Shown here piece after piece: positions 8,617 through 17,078 of a DNA stretch of 64,000 nucleotides. This DNA comes from Neisseriaceae bacterium CLB008 (lineage in GTDB: Bacteria; Pseudomonadota; Gammaproteobacteria; Burkholderiales; Neisseriaceae). The DNA is taken from assembly GCA_041228285.1 (NCBI GenBank), contig CP166133.1:1612001-1676000 (forward strand), in the 5' to 3' direction. Every line of letters begins with the position of its first letter. Within the stretch, counting starts at the first letter, position 1. The translations under genes and the position numbers were made by a program. The notes under the pieces were generated by a model. That model made no database searches, was not told the DNA's origin, and saw only the letters and a list, made by a program, of their open reading frames with translations.

Positions 8617-9636
8617 ATGCACACACCTGCTTTTCGCCTCACTCGCTGTCACCTTGCCCTAGTCGCCGTCAGCACATTCTTCGCCAGCACCGCCTGGGCG
8701 CAAGCACCTAACTGGGCCCCAGTGATTGAGGGGAAATCCCTATTTGTGGATACGGCCTCATTCACGCTTAGCCCAAACGCGCCAGCAGGAGAACGCTGGG
8801 TTGAATTTAACATGGTGTTAAACACCCCCGTCCCTGACAGCCAAGAAGACGCCGTGGAGTTAAACGCATTTTTTGGCGCTGAGCCGAAAAGCTTTTTTAA
8901 CCACGCAACCATCAACTGTAGCGACATCACCGTACGTGAAGAAAGCAACGGCATCGCCTATGGCCATTTCCAAACCCCTAGGCGCGACCCCAACGGCCGC
9001 CCCTACCAGCCGTTTGAATTAGACCAATTAATTGAATACGACCGCCACAGCAACCCTAGTTTTGAAGCCATCTCCAGTGAGGCTGAGGCGCAACGCTACG
9101 CGCAGCTGCTGTGCCAATCCACGGCACCGTTAACGGCCGACACCCAGCTGAGTCTGGCTCAGCTCAACCAGGCCGTGCCCAGCGTCAGCCATGCTGCCCA
9201 ATTAATCCCTCTGGTCAATTACCCAGATAAATTCCTTGATCAAGCCTCAATCAAGCAGCACGTTGACGCACCCCACATTCACGACTTCAATATTGTCTAC
9301 CACATGCCTAAAGACGATCCTCAGTTTGCTCAAGCCACTGAGCCTTACGGGCTAGACCAGTTCACCTTAGTGTTTGATCGCTCCATCAATTGTCAGGCGC
9401 GCAGCATGCGCTCCAACCATCGCGCCATCACGGCCACTTATGAGCCCACGTCATTACTCTTAGAATACCGTCCTCAAGCAAACGCAGACTACCTACCGTT
9501 AACGGCAGAAGAAGACAGCCTCTACGCTTTGGTGTGCCCTGCACCCATTGTGCCCGTTGCCGCCCCTGCGGCCCCAAGCGTCAAACCAGCAGCGCCCATC
9601 AGACGACCGTCTCCGTTTCGTACTGAATATGATTAA
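8617..9636 (+). CDS. Secreted protein of unknown function, possible surface-adhesin-like repeats
   Basis: A 339-residue exported protein. A signal peptide is clear: positively charged start (FRLTRCH), hydrophobic core and an AWA-Q cleavage site near residue 28. The mature part seems to contain two related segments, each with a tryptophan or aromatic start, beta-rich pattern and a cysteine near NCSDITV (about residue 107) and INCQARS (about residue 255). This faintly recalls surface-adhesin protein E or CNP1-like periplasmic proteins, which is a weak inference. The tail is rich in Pro and Ala (VPVAAPAAPSVKPAAPIRRP). It ends 4 bp inside the convergent LysR gene. Confidence 0.7.
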   Translation: MHTPAFRLTRCHLALVAVSTFFASTAWAQAPNWAPVIEGKSLFVDTASFTLSPNAPAGERWVEFNMVLNTPVPDSQEDAVELNAFFGAEPKSFFNHATINCSDITVREESNGIAYGHFQTPRRDPNGRPYQPFELDQLIEYDRHSNPSFEAISSEAEAQRYAQLLCQSTAPLTADTQLSLAQLNQAVPSVSHAAQLIPLVNYPDKFLDQASIKQHVDAPHIHDFNIVYHMPKDDPQFAQATEPYGLDQFTLVFDRSINCQARSMRSNHRAITATYEPTSLLLEYRPQANADYLPLTAEEDSLYALVCPAPIVPVAAPAAPSVKPAAPIRRPSPFRTEYD

Positions 9637-10589
9637 GCCTCTGACTTCTGTGCACGCATGGGCGCCATCAACCACGGTGGCTGAGGCTGCCAAGCCGTCA
9701 CCAGCATGTCGATGAAGCAGCGCACCTTGGGCGTTAAGTGATGGCGGCTCGGATAAACGGCGCACACCGGTGCGCCTATGGCCGCATGCCCCTCCAGGAT
9801 CGGCACCAAATGGCCCGCCTGTACGGCCCCTGCCACTAGGTAGGCGCCAGCCTGGATCACGCCCAAGCCTGATTCTGCCGCCGCCTGCATCGCCTCAACG
9901 CTGTCCAAGCGCAAACGCCCCTGTACCGCCACCGTCGCATCTGACCCAGCTTGATCAAACCGCCAAGCCACGGCCCGACCCGAATGCATGTACACAATCG
10001 CCTCATGCTGGGCCAGATCGGCCGGCGTTTGCGGCGCCCCATACTGGGCCAAATACGCGGGCGACGCACAGGTTACCAAGCGATGGGGCGCCAATACCCG
10101 CTGCCGTAAACCGCTGTCGACTTCGCCGCCAATGCGAACGGCCACATCAATGCCTTCACCGATGAGGTCGTGATAGCGATCCGCAAAAATCACCTCTACG
10201 CTGACCTCAGGGTATTTAGCCAGATAAGCAGTCACAATCGGCAGCACCTGCAAACGACCAAATGTGGCGGGCACGGCCAGACGCAGTCGGCCATTTGGGC
10301 TGAGCTGTCGCTGCAATAGCACCGCTTCCGCATCTGCCACTTCGGCCAAAATGCGTAGCGCATGCTGATAAAACACCGCACCTTCATCACTGACGCTGAC
10401 CTGACGGGTGGTGCGATGCAATAACCGCGTCTGCAAGCGCGATTCCAAGCGCACAATACTCTTGCCGATGGCTGAGCGTGATAAACCAAGCAGCTCAGCC
10501 GCTCGGGTAAAATTTTGGGTTTCCACAACCCGTACAAATACCCACAAATCACTGACGTGATCAATCAAGGGTAGGCTTTTATTAGACAC
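9633..10589 (-). CDS. LysR-family transcriptional regulator (divergent from MFS exporter)
   Basis: A 318-residue LysR protein with the N-terminal winged helix (FTRAAELLGLSRSAIGKSIVRLESRLQTRLLHRTTR, residues 28-62) and a C-terminal periplasmic-binding-like effector domain (FADRYHDLIGEGIDVAVRIG). It belongs to the large group whose second domain contains the DVAVRIG motif. It is transcribed away from the MFS gene at 10671, an arrangement typical of a regulator and its target. Confidence 0.9.
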   Translation of the reverse strand: MSNKSLPLIDHVSDLWVFVRVVETQNFTRAAELLGLSRSAIGKSIVRLESRLQTRLLHRTTRQVSVSDEGAVFYQHALRILAEVADAEAVLLQRQLSPNGRLRLAVPATFGRLQVLPIVTAYLAKYPEVSVEVIFADRYHDLIGEGIDVAVRIGGEVDSGLRQRVLAPHRLVTCASPAYLAQYGAPQTPADLAQHEAIVYMHSGRAVAWRFDQAGSDATVAVQGRLRLDSVEAMQAAAESGLGVIQAGAYLVAGAVQAGHLVPILEGHAAIGAPVCAVYPSRHHLTPKVRCFIDMLVTAWQPQPPWLMAPMRAQKSEA

Positions 10590-10639
10590 AAATTGTCCCC
10601 AATATTGCTACAAATAGCCCATTTATATCATATTCCCAT

Positions 10640-10652
10640 CTAGTTAAACTAG
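10640..10652. promoter_or_regulatory. Candidate operator in the LysR/MFS divergent region
   Basis: CTAGTT-A-AACTAG is an inverted repeat with 6-bp arms around one central base. It lies 50 bp from the LysR start and 19-31 bp before the MFS start. Function is inferred from position only. Confidence 0.35.
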
Positions 10653-10670
10653 CGGCTTATTTCACTCTCT

Positions 10671-11870
10671 ATGGACTTTGTCATGTCTCACCCTCATGCA
10701 CACCAGCACCGCAATCAATGGTCGGCTGTTTTGGCCATGGCGATGGCTACTTTTACCGTCATCACATCAGAAATGCTGCCCATCGGCCTATTAAGCGCCA
10801 TCGCCAGCGAGCTAAACGTCAGCACAGGCTACGCAGGCTTAAGCGTCTCCGCCCCGGCTATTTTAGGCGGCCTGTTCGCACCCATTAGCCTGCTGGCGGC
10901 CGGAACACTAGATCGTAAACATTTACTGTGTGGCCTATTGATCCTCCTCGTGGCCGCCAACCTCGCCACCGCATTAGCACCCAATATGGCTTTTATGCTC
11001 ACGGCGCGCGTATTCGTTGGCTTCGCCATTGGCGGCATTTGGAGCATCGCCGGCGGCGTGGCTGCCCAATTGGTGCAGCCTCAGAAAATTGGCTTTGCCA
11101 CTGCCATCATAGTGGGCGGCGTCGCGGCTGCATCAGTCTTGGGCGTCCCCCTTGGTACGGGTATTGGCGACCTGTTCGGCTGGCGCAGCGCCTTTATCGT
11201 CATGGCTGGCCTTAGCCTCATGGTGCTGTGGCTCAATATCCGCTGCCTGCCCAAATTACCGGTCACCACTCAGGTATCCTTCAGCGCCTATCGCCACCTA
11301 ATGCAGCGCCCAAACGTACTATTAGGATTGCTACTGACATTCTTGCTGGTAGGCGGCCACTTCATGGCTTTTACCTATATTCGCCCCATTTCCCTCACCC
11401 TCCTAAGCTTACAACCACAATGGTTAAGCCTAGTTCTTCTTGCCTATGGCGCCATCGGCATGTTCAGTAACCTACTCATTGGCTACTTCAATTCGACCAA
11501 AATCGCCATGCTGCTCTTTGTCTTAGCCAGCAGCATTAGCCTGGCACTCTTCGGGCTTAATCACCTACCCATAACCAGCCTCACCCGCGCCATGCTGATT
11601 TTATTATTGTGGGGCGCAGCCTATGGCGGGGTGTCCATTGGCTTAATGAGCTGGATGATGCGCGCCGCGCCACAGGCCATCGAAGCAGTAACCGCGCTTT
11701 ACATCAGCGCTTTTTATCTGGCCATTGCCGTTGGCGCCTTTGCTGGCGGGCGCATCATGGACGTCAAAGGCTTAAGCGCTAATCTGAACCTCGCGGCCCT
11801 ACTGGCCCTCGCTGCGGCATTACTGTCGCTGTGGCTGATGCGTCCACAACGGCATCATGGCCAAAATTAA
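10671..11870 (+). CDS. MFS transporter, DHA1 drug/sugar-efflux type
   Basis: A 399-residue inner-membrane protein with about 12 hydrophobic segments. It resembles the AraJ/YdeA/YdhP group of proton-driven exporters: TSEMLPIGLLSAIASEL in the first helix and LDRKHLL in the loop between helices 2 and 3. Substrate is unknown. Translation could start at 10671 or at the in-frame ATG at 10683; neither has a strong Shine-Dalgarno. The divergent LysR gene probably controls it. Confidence 0.88.
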   Translation: MDFVMSHPHAHQHRNQWSAVLAMAMATFTVITSEMLPIGLLSAIASELNVSTGYAGLSVSAPAILGGLFAPISLLAAGTLDRKHLLCGLLILLVAANLATALAPNMAFMLTARVFVGFAIGGIWSIAGGVAAQLVQPQKIGFATAIIVGGVAAASVLGVPLGTGIGDLFGWRSAFIVMAGLSLMVLWLNIRCLPKLPVTTQVSFSAYRHLMQRPNVLLGLLLTFLLVGGHFMAFTYIRPISLTLLSLQPQWLSLVLLAYGAIGMFSNLLIGYFNSTKIAMLLFVLASSISLALFGLNHLPITSLTRAMLILLLWGAAYGGVSIGLMSWMMRAAPQAIEAVTALYISAFYLAIAVGAFAGGRIMDVKGLSANLNLAALLALAAALLSLWLMRPQRHHGQN

Positions 11871-12056
11871 GCACGATCCGACCGAATAGCATATGCCGTT
11901 CGGTCAAAACAATCCCATGAAAATAAACCGTAAACATAAACAGCTCTTGAATGAAAACCCAGAAAACAAATCAAGCCATTGTAAACAATAAACAAAATAA
12001 AACAGTCTCAATTAAGCCACGCTTTTTGTAAAATAATTACTTTTTTTGGAAATTTA

Positions 12057-12086
12057 TTTACATAACTTTGCAATGCATGCTAGGAT
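12057..12086 (+). promoter_or_regulatory. Putative promoter of the RpiR regulator gene
   Basis: TTTACA (12057-12062) and TAGGAT (12081-12086) are 18 bp apart, 35 bp before the start codon. The preceding 180 bp are AT-rich and carry a GTAA-N5-TTAC repeat (12028-12040) and two GTAAACA-type direct repeats (11930 and 11981). Apart from these, the 11871-12120 gap shows no gene. Confidence 0.45.
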
Positions 12087-12120
12087 GCTTTTAATCACTC
12101 ATCAGGCATAAGGTGCAACG

Positions 12121-12999
12121 ATGGAACCCGTGAACACGAATTTGATCAAGCACATTACTGAAGCCCTACCGACTTACTCGCGCGCGTTTACGCAATTGGC
12201 TGAATTTATTCTCAGCAAGCCTTTTGCCGTATCCAGCATGAGCATTGAAGAGTTGGCCAAGGCTGCCGACGTTTCCGTCGCAACCGTTAATCGATTTGCC
12301 CATGAATGTGGATTCAACGGCTACCCGCTGTTTCGCGCTGAACTCAGGGCGGTCTTTGAAAAAGTATTTGAACCTGCTGAAAAACTGCGCATGGGTGCTT
12401 TACAAAACCATGCAGAAGATGAAGTCGTACAGGCTTCTTTTGACGCCCTCGCCAGCAATATTGCCCAAAGCAAGGAGTGGCTGGCCCAAAAATCTGTACA
12501 GCCCATCATTGAGCACCTGTTAAACGCAGAACGAATTTTTATTATTGGCATGGGGGTCAGCGCCTTACACGCGACCTTTATGACTGAAATATTGGAGCCT
12601 TTTTTAGGCCCTAAAGTACAAGAATTAAACAATTTAGGCGGCCCGGAGCGCGCGATTCGTAAAATCAGCATGCTCGGCGCCAACGACGTCATGATCGCCA
12701 TTTCTCTGCCACGCTACTCAAAAAGCATTTTGGAAATGGTGCACTTGGCTAAGGCGCAACAAGCCTATGTAGTGGGTATTTCCGATACCCCTACCGCGCC
12801 ACTAGCTGGCCAAACCGACGTGTGTCTGTTTGCTTCGGCCGAGCAGCCGGTTTTATACGCATCCAGCGCCGCTTTAATTGCTTTAATTGAAGGCTTATGT
12901 GCCGCCGTAGCCTTACAGGTTAAGCAATCGGCCGAGCGCTTAGCCCAACAAACCGAATCGGTACTGCCATACCTATACTTACCGACTGACCAACCCTGA
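12121..12999 (+). CDS. RpiR-family (MurR-type) transcriptional regulator with SIS domain
   Basis: A 292-residue regulator. The N-terminal helix-turn-helix (SIEELAKAADVSVATVNRFAHECGFNGYPLFRAELR, residues 42-77) is followed by a sugar-isomerase (SIS) effector domain (RIFIIGMGVSALHATFM onward, about residues 136-260), with the phospho-ligand loop. RpiR proteins usually respond to a phosphorylated sugar or similar metabolite. It lies directly upstream, on the same strand, of the transport and amidohydrolase genes at 13122-18720, and is the likely local regulator. Confidence 0.9.
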   Translation: MEPVNTNLIKHITEALPTYSRAFTQLAEFILSKPFAVSSMSIEELAKAADVSVATVNRFAHECGFNGYPLFRAELRAVFEKVFEPAEKLRMGALQNHAEDEVVQASFDALASNIAQSKEWLAQKSVQPIIEHLLNAERIFIIGMGVSALHATFMTEILEPFLGPKVQELNNLGGPERAIRKISMLGANDVMIAISLPRYSKSILEMVHLAKAQQAYVVGISDTPTAPLAGQTDVCLFASAEQPVLYASSAALIALIEGLCAAVALQVKQSAERLAQQTESVLPYLYLPTDQP

Positions 13000-13121
13000 A
13001 AGGAGACTGACACCTTATAAGACAAGTAAGACATCAAGAAGACGCACCCAACACACACAACAATACCTATAAAAATATAAAAAATGCTTTAAAAAAAGCA
13101 CGGCTCCCTGGAGAATCGACG

Positions 13122-13403
13122 ATGGTCACTCAGCCTAAAAGTCATTTCGAACGAAACTGGCTTATTGTGTTTTTGGTTTTATACGCGCTCATTATGCTGC
13201 CGCTGCCTTGGTATTACAGCGAAGCGTACATCCCTAGTTTCTGGGGCGTACCGCTGTTTGTCTTTGGCTGGTTAGCACATGGGGTGGTGGTTTTAATCTT
13301 GACCGCAGTCTATGCGCGCCAATGCTTGAAACGACCCGAATATCAAGACTTTGAACTAGGTCATGAGGACCATCGTAGCGAGGGCCCACATCATGAACGC
13401 TAA
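13122..13403 (+). CDS. Small membrane protein, DUF3311 (YhdT-like symporter partner)
   Basis: A 93-residue protein with two hydrophobic segments (residues 14-30 and 42-65) and the PLPWYY and FWGVPLFVFGW motifs of DUF3311. Members typically sit next to a sodium:solute symporter, as yhdT does next to panF in E. coli. Here the 3' end overlaps the symporter gene by 11 bp. Start ATG has a GGAG Shine-Dalgarno. Its exact function is not known; a helper subunit of the symporter is the usual guess. Confidence 0.88.
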   Translation: MVTQPKSHFERNWLIVFLVLYALIMLPLPWYYSEAYIPSFWGVPLFVFGWLAHGVVVLILTAVYARQCLKRPEYQDFELGHEDHRSEGPHHER

Positions 13404-14889
13404 CGTTGAGCAGTTTCTGACGCCCACGCCTGGGCCGTTCATCATCACCTTATTGATTTATTTTGTCATCATCGCCGCCATCGGCTATGTGGCCGCACGC
13501 CAAACCAAAAACATGAAAGACTTTTTGGTGATGGGCGGCAAGGCTGGCGCCGTCGTATCCGGCATCGCCTATTTTGCCACTCAATACAGCATGAGTACCT
13601 TTATGGGCGTGCCCGCCATCGCCTACAATAATGGCTTTGCCGGCATGAGCATCACCATTCCTGGGGTGGCATTTTCCATGCTGATCCCCGCCCTCCTCGT
13701 CGGCCGCAAACTGATGCAGCTACGCCAGCACAACAATTTCCTCACCATGACCGACTATTTGGCCGATCGCTATCAGTCGGATACCATGCGCGTCATCCAC
13801 GCCGTGGTGATGGTCCTGTTTTTGATCGCCCTCTCAGGCGCCCAGCTAGTCGGCGCCGGCGTCATCGTCAAAACCTTTACCGGCTACCCAGAATGGACTG
13901 GCGTAGTCATTACTGGTGCGGTGGTGATGGTCTACTGTATGTATGGCGGTATGCGCGGCGCCATGCTGACCGACGTGTTACAGGGTAGCCTCATGGTGTT
14001 AACCGCCGTGGTGACATTTGTGATGTCGGTACGTGCAGGCGGTGGCCTAGAAGCCATCACCAGCCAATTGGTGCAAACCAGCCCCGATCACTTAACCCAT
14101 CCAGGTGCTAAAGGTGAATACGGGTTTGGCGTGTATGTGTCGATGATTTTGATGTGGAGCTTTTTCACCATCGGCCAGCCCACCTTATTCACCAAGTTTT
14201 TTTCCATGAAAAACTACTCAGTACTGTTTAAAAGCGTGATTTTAGGCACCTTGGGCATGTTGATTTCAGCCACCATGATCGAATGGTCTGGCGTCAATGC
14301 CTTCGTATCCGTCATTGGTCTACAGGGCAAAGACGCCGATTTCATTGTGCCCATCATGCTACAGCAGTCGCTAAACCCGATCTTGGCTTCGGTGATGATT
14401 GCCGGCATTGTGTCGGCTGGGATGTCGACCGTATCGGCCCTCATGGTGGTGGCCACCGGCGGCGTCTCCCGCGACATTTACCAAAAGCTGATTAATCCGG
14501 CCGCCAGCGACAAAACTGTGTTCCGTCTCTCCCAAGTGGTCACCGTGCTCATCGGCATCATCAGCATCGTCATTGGGATCATGAAGCCCGCCAGTATTTT
14601 TGAAATCGTGCGGTTTTCCTTTGGTGGCTTGGGCATTTGGGTCATTGCCGTGATTCTGGGCATGTATTGGCGTAAAGCCACCACAGCCGGCGTCTTGACC
14701 GGCGTGATCTTGGGTGAATGTTACTATGTAGCCGTCAAATTAGGCTGGTTGAGCCAGTCGTTTGCTTTGCATCTCGATCCGCTGATCCCAGCCTGGGGCT
14801 TTGGCATGATCGTCGCCATGCTGGTCAGCCGCTACACCAAAAAAGTAGACCCAAGCGTCTTGGCTCGTCATTTCAGCTCGAACACATAA
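13393..14889 (+). CDS. Sodium:solute symporter (SSS family)
   Basis: A 498-residue inner-membrane symporter with about 13 hydrophobic segments. Family motifs are YFATQYSMSTFMG (helix 2) and YGGMRGAMLTDVLQGSLM (helix 5-6, SSS signature). The start is taken at ATG 13393 (MNANVEQFL), which overlaps the DUF3311 gene and follows GAGGGC; the frame extends to 13363 but is less family-like. The partner genes suggest it imports a peptide-like or amide compound that the downstream creatininase-family and isoaspartyl dipeptidase enzymes cleave. This is inference from context. Confidence 0.92.
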   Translation: MNANVEQFLTPTPGPFIITLLIYFVIIAAIGYVAARQTKNMKDFLVMGGKAGAVVSGIAYFATQYSMSTFMGVPAIAYNNGFAGMSITIPGVAFSMLIPALLVGRKLMQLRQHNNFLTMTDYLADRYQSDTMRVIHAVVMVLFLIALSGAQLVGAGVIVKTFTGYPEWTGVVITGAVVMVYCMYGGMRGAMLTDVLQGSLMVLTAVVTFVMSVRAGGGLEAITSQLVQTSPDHLTHPGAKGEYGFGVYVSMILMWSFFTIGQPTLFTKFFSMKNYSVLFKSVILGTLGMLISATMIEWSGVNAFVSVIGLQGKDADFIVPIMLQQSLNPILASVMIAGIVSAGMSTVSALMVVATGGVSRDIYQKLINPAASDKTVFRLSQVVTVLIGIISIVIGIMKPASIFEIVRFSFGGLGIWVIAVILGMYWRKATTAGVLTGVILGECYYVAVKLGWLSQSFALHLDPLIPAWGFGMIVAMLVSRYTKKVDPSVLARHFSSNT

Positions 14890-14898
14890 CCACACCAC

Positions 14899-14930
14899 CG
14901 CCCTTCGCCGCCTGAATACGGCGAAGGGCG
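14899..14930 (+). other. Intercistronic hairpin between symporter and creatininase genes
   Basis: A 12-bp perfect stem (CGCCCTTCGCCG and its complement) with an 8-base loop and no T run. It probably modulates mRNA stability or differential expression within the operon rather than terminating it. Confidence 0.6.
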
Positions 14931-14945
14931 CAAGGACTACAAACC

Positions 14946-15647
14946 ATGTTAATTAAAGAAATGAACTGGATGCAGGTGGCCGACCATCTGCACACCGACG
15001 ACCGCATCGTATTGCCCATCGGCAGTACCGAACAGCACGCCTACCTAAGCCTCATGACCGACACCATTTTGGCGGAAAAAGTCGCCGCCGATGCCGCCGA
15101 ACCACTCAATGTGCCCGTATTGCCGGTTGTACCCTATGGCCTAGCGCCCTATTTCACAGCTTATCCTGGCACCATTTCACTACGCAGCAGCACCTATTTT
15201 GCTTTAATTACCGACATCCTTGACAGCGTTTACCAAGCGGGGTTTCGGCGCATTTTATTGGTCAACGGCCACGGCGGCAACAGCCCCGTACTGAACGAGC
15301 TACAAACCTGGCTGAACACCCATCCCGACGCGCGGGTCAAACTACACAACTGGTGGGCGGCGCCGCAAACCATGGCCAAAGTCAAAGCCATTGATCCTGT
15401 CGCCTCGCATGCCTCATGGATGGAAAACTTTCCTTGGACACGCATCGCCAATGTGGCATTGCCTGACGCCCAAAAACCCATGATTAACCTTGAGCACATG
15501 CGCCAGCTCAGCGCCCAAGGCGTGCGCGACTATGTTGGCGACGGCAATTATGGCGGCGATTATTACAAAGACGACGCCCTCATGCATGAGCTCTGGGCCA
15601 TAGGCGTGGCCGAAACCCGTGCCCAAATTGAAGACCACTGGGCCTAA
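14946..15647 (+). CDS. Creatininase-family amidohydrolase (intact copy 1)
   Basis: A 233-residue metal-dependent amidohydrolase. Visible metal ligands are in IGSTEQHAYLSLMTDT (Glu and His near residue 29, Asp near residue 37) and VNGHGGNSP (about residue 107). Creatininase-fold enzymes open cyclic amides or hydrolyse formamides; the substrate here is not known. It sits between the symporter and the isoaspartyl dipeptidase gene. The body of the gene from 14966 onward is repeated exactly 1,855 bp downstream; this copy has the original start and is the complete one. Confidence 0.9.
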   Translation: MLIKEMNWMQVADHLHTDDRIVLPIGSTEQHAYLSLMTDTILAEKVAADAAEPLNVPVLPVVPYGLAPYFTAYPGTISLRSSTYFALITDILDSVYQAGFRRILLVNGHGGNSPVLNELQTWLNTHPDARVKLHNWWAAPQTMAKVKAIDPVASHASWMENFPWTRIANVALPDAQKPMINLEHMRQLSAQGVRDYVGDGNYGGDYYKDDALMHELWAIGVAETRAQIEDHWA

Positions 15648-16820
15648 GCCCACACACAGAAAAAGCCAGCCATGAACGCCATTCCCTCTCTCTCTTTACG
15701 CTTCACCTTACTGCGAGGCGCCACTGTATTCGCGCCTGAAGCCTTAGGCATTCAAGACGTTTTGCTGTGTCAGCAGCAGATTGTGGCCATTGAACCCAGT
15801 ATCGACGCCGCTAGCTTGCCCAACTGCACCATCATCGACTTAAGTGGTCAAACCTTGTGCCCAGGCTTCATTGATCAGCACATTCATTTAATCGGTGGCG
15901 GCGGTGAAGCCGGCCCACACACCCGTACACCAGAGGCCAATCTATCGGCGCTGGTCGAGGCCGGCATCACCACCGCCGTTGGCCTTTTAGGCACCGATGG
16001 CATCACCCGCCATCCCGCCTCACTGTTGGCTAAGGTGAATGCCTTAAACCATGAGGGCATCAGCGCTTATATGTTTACCGGTGCCTACGCCGTACCCAGC
16101 CCCACCATCACCGGCCACATCGAACAAGACGTGGCCTTCATCGACCCCATCATTGGCGTCAAAACGGCGGTATCCGACCATCGCTCATCGGCTCCAAGCC
16201 CCGCCGAACTGGCCCGACTCAGCACGCAAGCGCGCGTAGGCGGACTTTTGGGCAATAAGGCCGGCATCACGGTCTTACATTTGGGCAGCAGCAGCCAAAC
16301 CTTTACGCCGCTGTATGCGCTTCTGGATGCCTCGGATGTGCCCATTAGCAAACTCCTGCCCACCCACGTGAACCGCAACCAACCGTTGTTTGACGACGCC
16401 ATTGCCTTTGCCCTAAAAGGCGGCAGCATCGACATCACCAGCGGCATCGACCCTGATATCGGCGCGCGCAACGCCGTCAAACCCAGCCATGCCATTAGCC
16501 AAGCCTTGGCCGCTGGCGTGGCCATGGCCAAGCTCACCATTAGCTCCGATGGCAATGGCAGCATGCCCAAGTTTGACGCCGAAGGCCGCTTAGTCGGCCT
16601 ATCGGTCGCTGGCTTTGACAGCTTGATGAAGTCGCTGCGTGACCTCGTCAACCAAGAGCACATGCCGTTATCAGAGGCCTTACGCCCCTTCACCAGTTCC
16701 GTGGCTGATTTATTACAGCTGCCGCATAAAGGCCGCCTTAAGCCTGGCCTAGACGCTGATTTATTGGTGTTGGATGCAAACCTCAAGATTCAAACCGTAT
16801 TCGCCAAAGGCCGTCAAATG
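14966..16820 (+). repeat. Tandem duplication, unit 1 (1,855 bp)
   Basis: The segment starts inside codon 7 of the creatininase gene and ends inside the 3' part of the iadA gene. It is followed immediately by a second copy. Positions correspond with a constant offset of 1,855 and encoded proteins are identical between copies. No insertion sequence or long flanking repeat is seen; only a short AAATG occurs near both parental breakpoints. Confidence 0.95.
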
Positions 16821-17078
16821 CTGGATGCAGGTGGCCGACCATCTGCACACCGACGACCGCATCGTATTGCCCATCGGCAGTACCGAACAGCACGCCTACC
16901 TAAGCCTCATGACCGACACCATTTTGGCGGAAAAAGTCGCCGCCGATGCCGCCGAACCACTCAATGTGCCCGTATTGCCGGTTGTACCCTATGGCCTAGC
17001 GCCCTATTTCACAGCTTATCCTGGCACCATTTCACTACGCAGCAGCACCTATTTTGCTTTAATTACCGACATCCTTGA
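15672..17078 (+). pseudogene. iadA: Isoaspartyl dipeptidase, copy 1 with altered C-terminus
   Basis: The first 383 codons are identical to the intact iadA at 17527. At 16821, the duplication junction, the reading frame passes out of frame into the second creatininase copy. The last 14 native residues (after GRQM) are replaced by 85 unrelated residues rich in Arg and His. The catalytic core (QHIH, LPTHVNR, SSDGNGS) remains, so some activity is possible, but the product is abnormal and the gene is best read as a by-product of the duplication. Confidence 0.9.

Noticed and set aside
9770-10173. Proline/arginine-rich open frames on the plus strand opposite the LysR gene
   Set aside because: They are antisense shadows of a well-supported LysR gene, have low-complexity composition and no ribosome binding sites.
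16774-16824. Genuine fusion start for creatininase copy 2 at 16774
   Set aside because: The ATG is inside iadA copy 1 in another frame and has no ribosome binding site; the extra residues come from the duplication junction.
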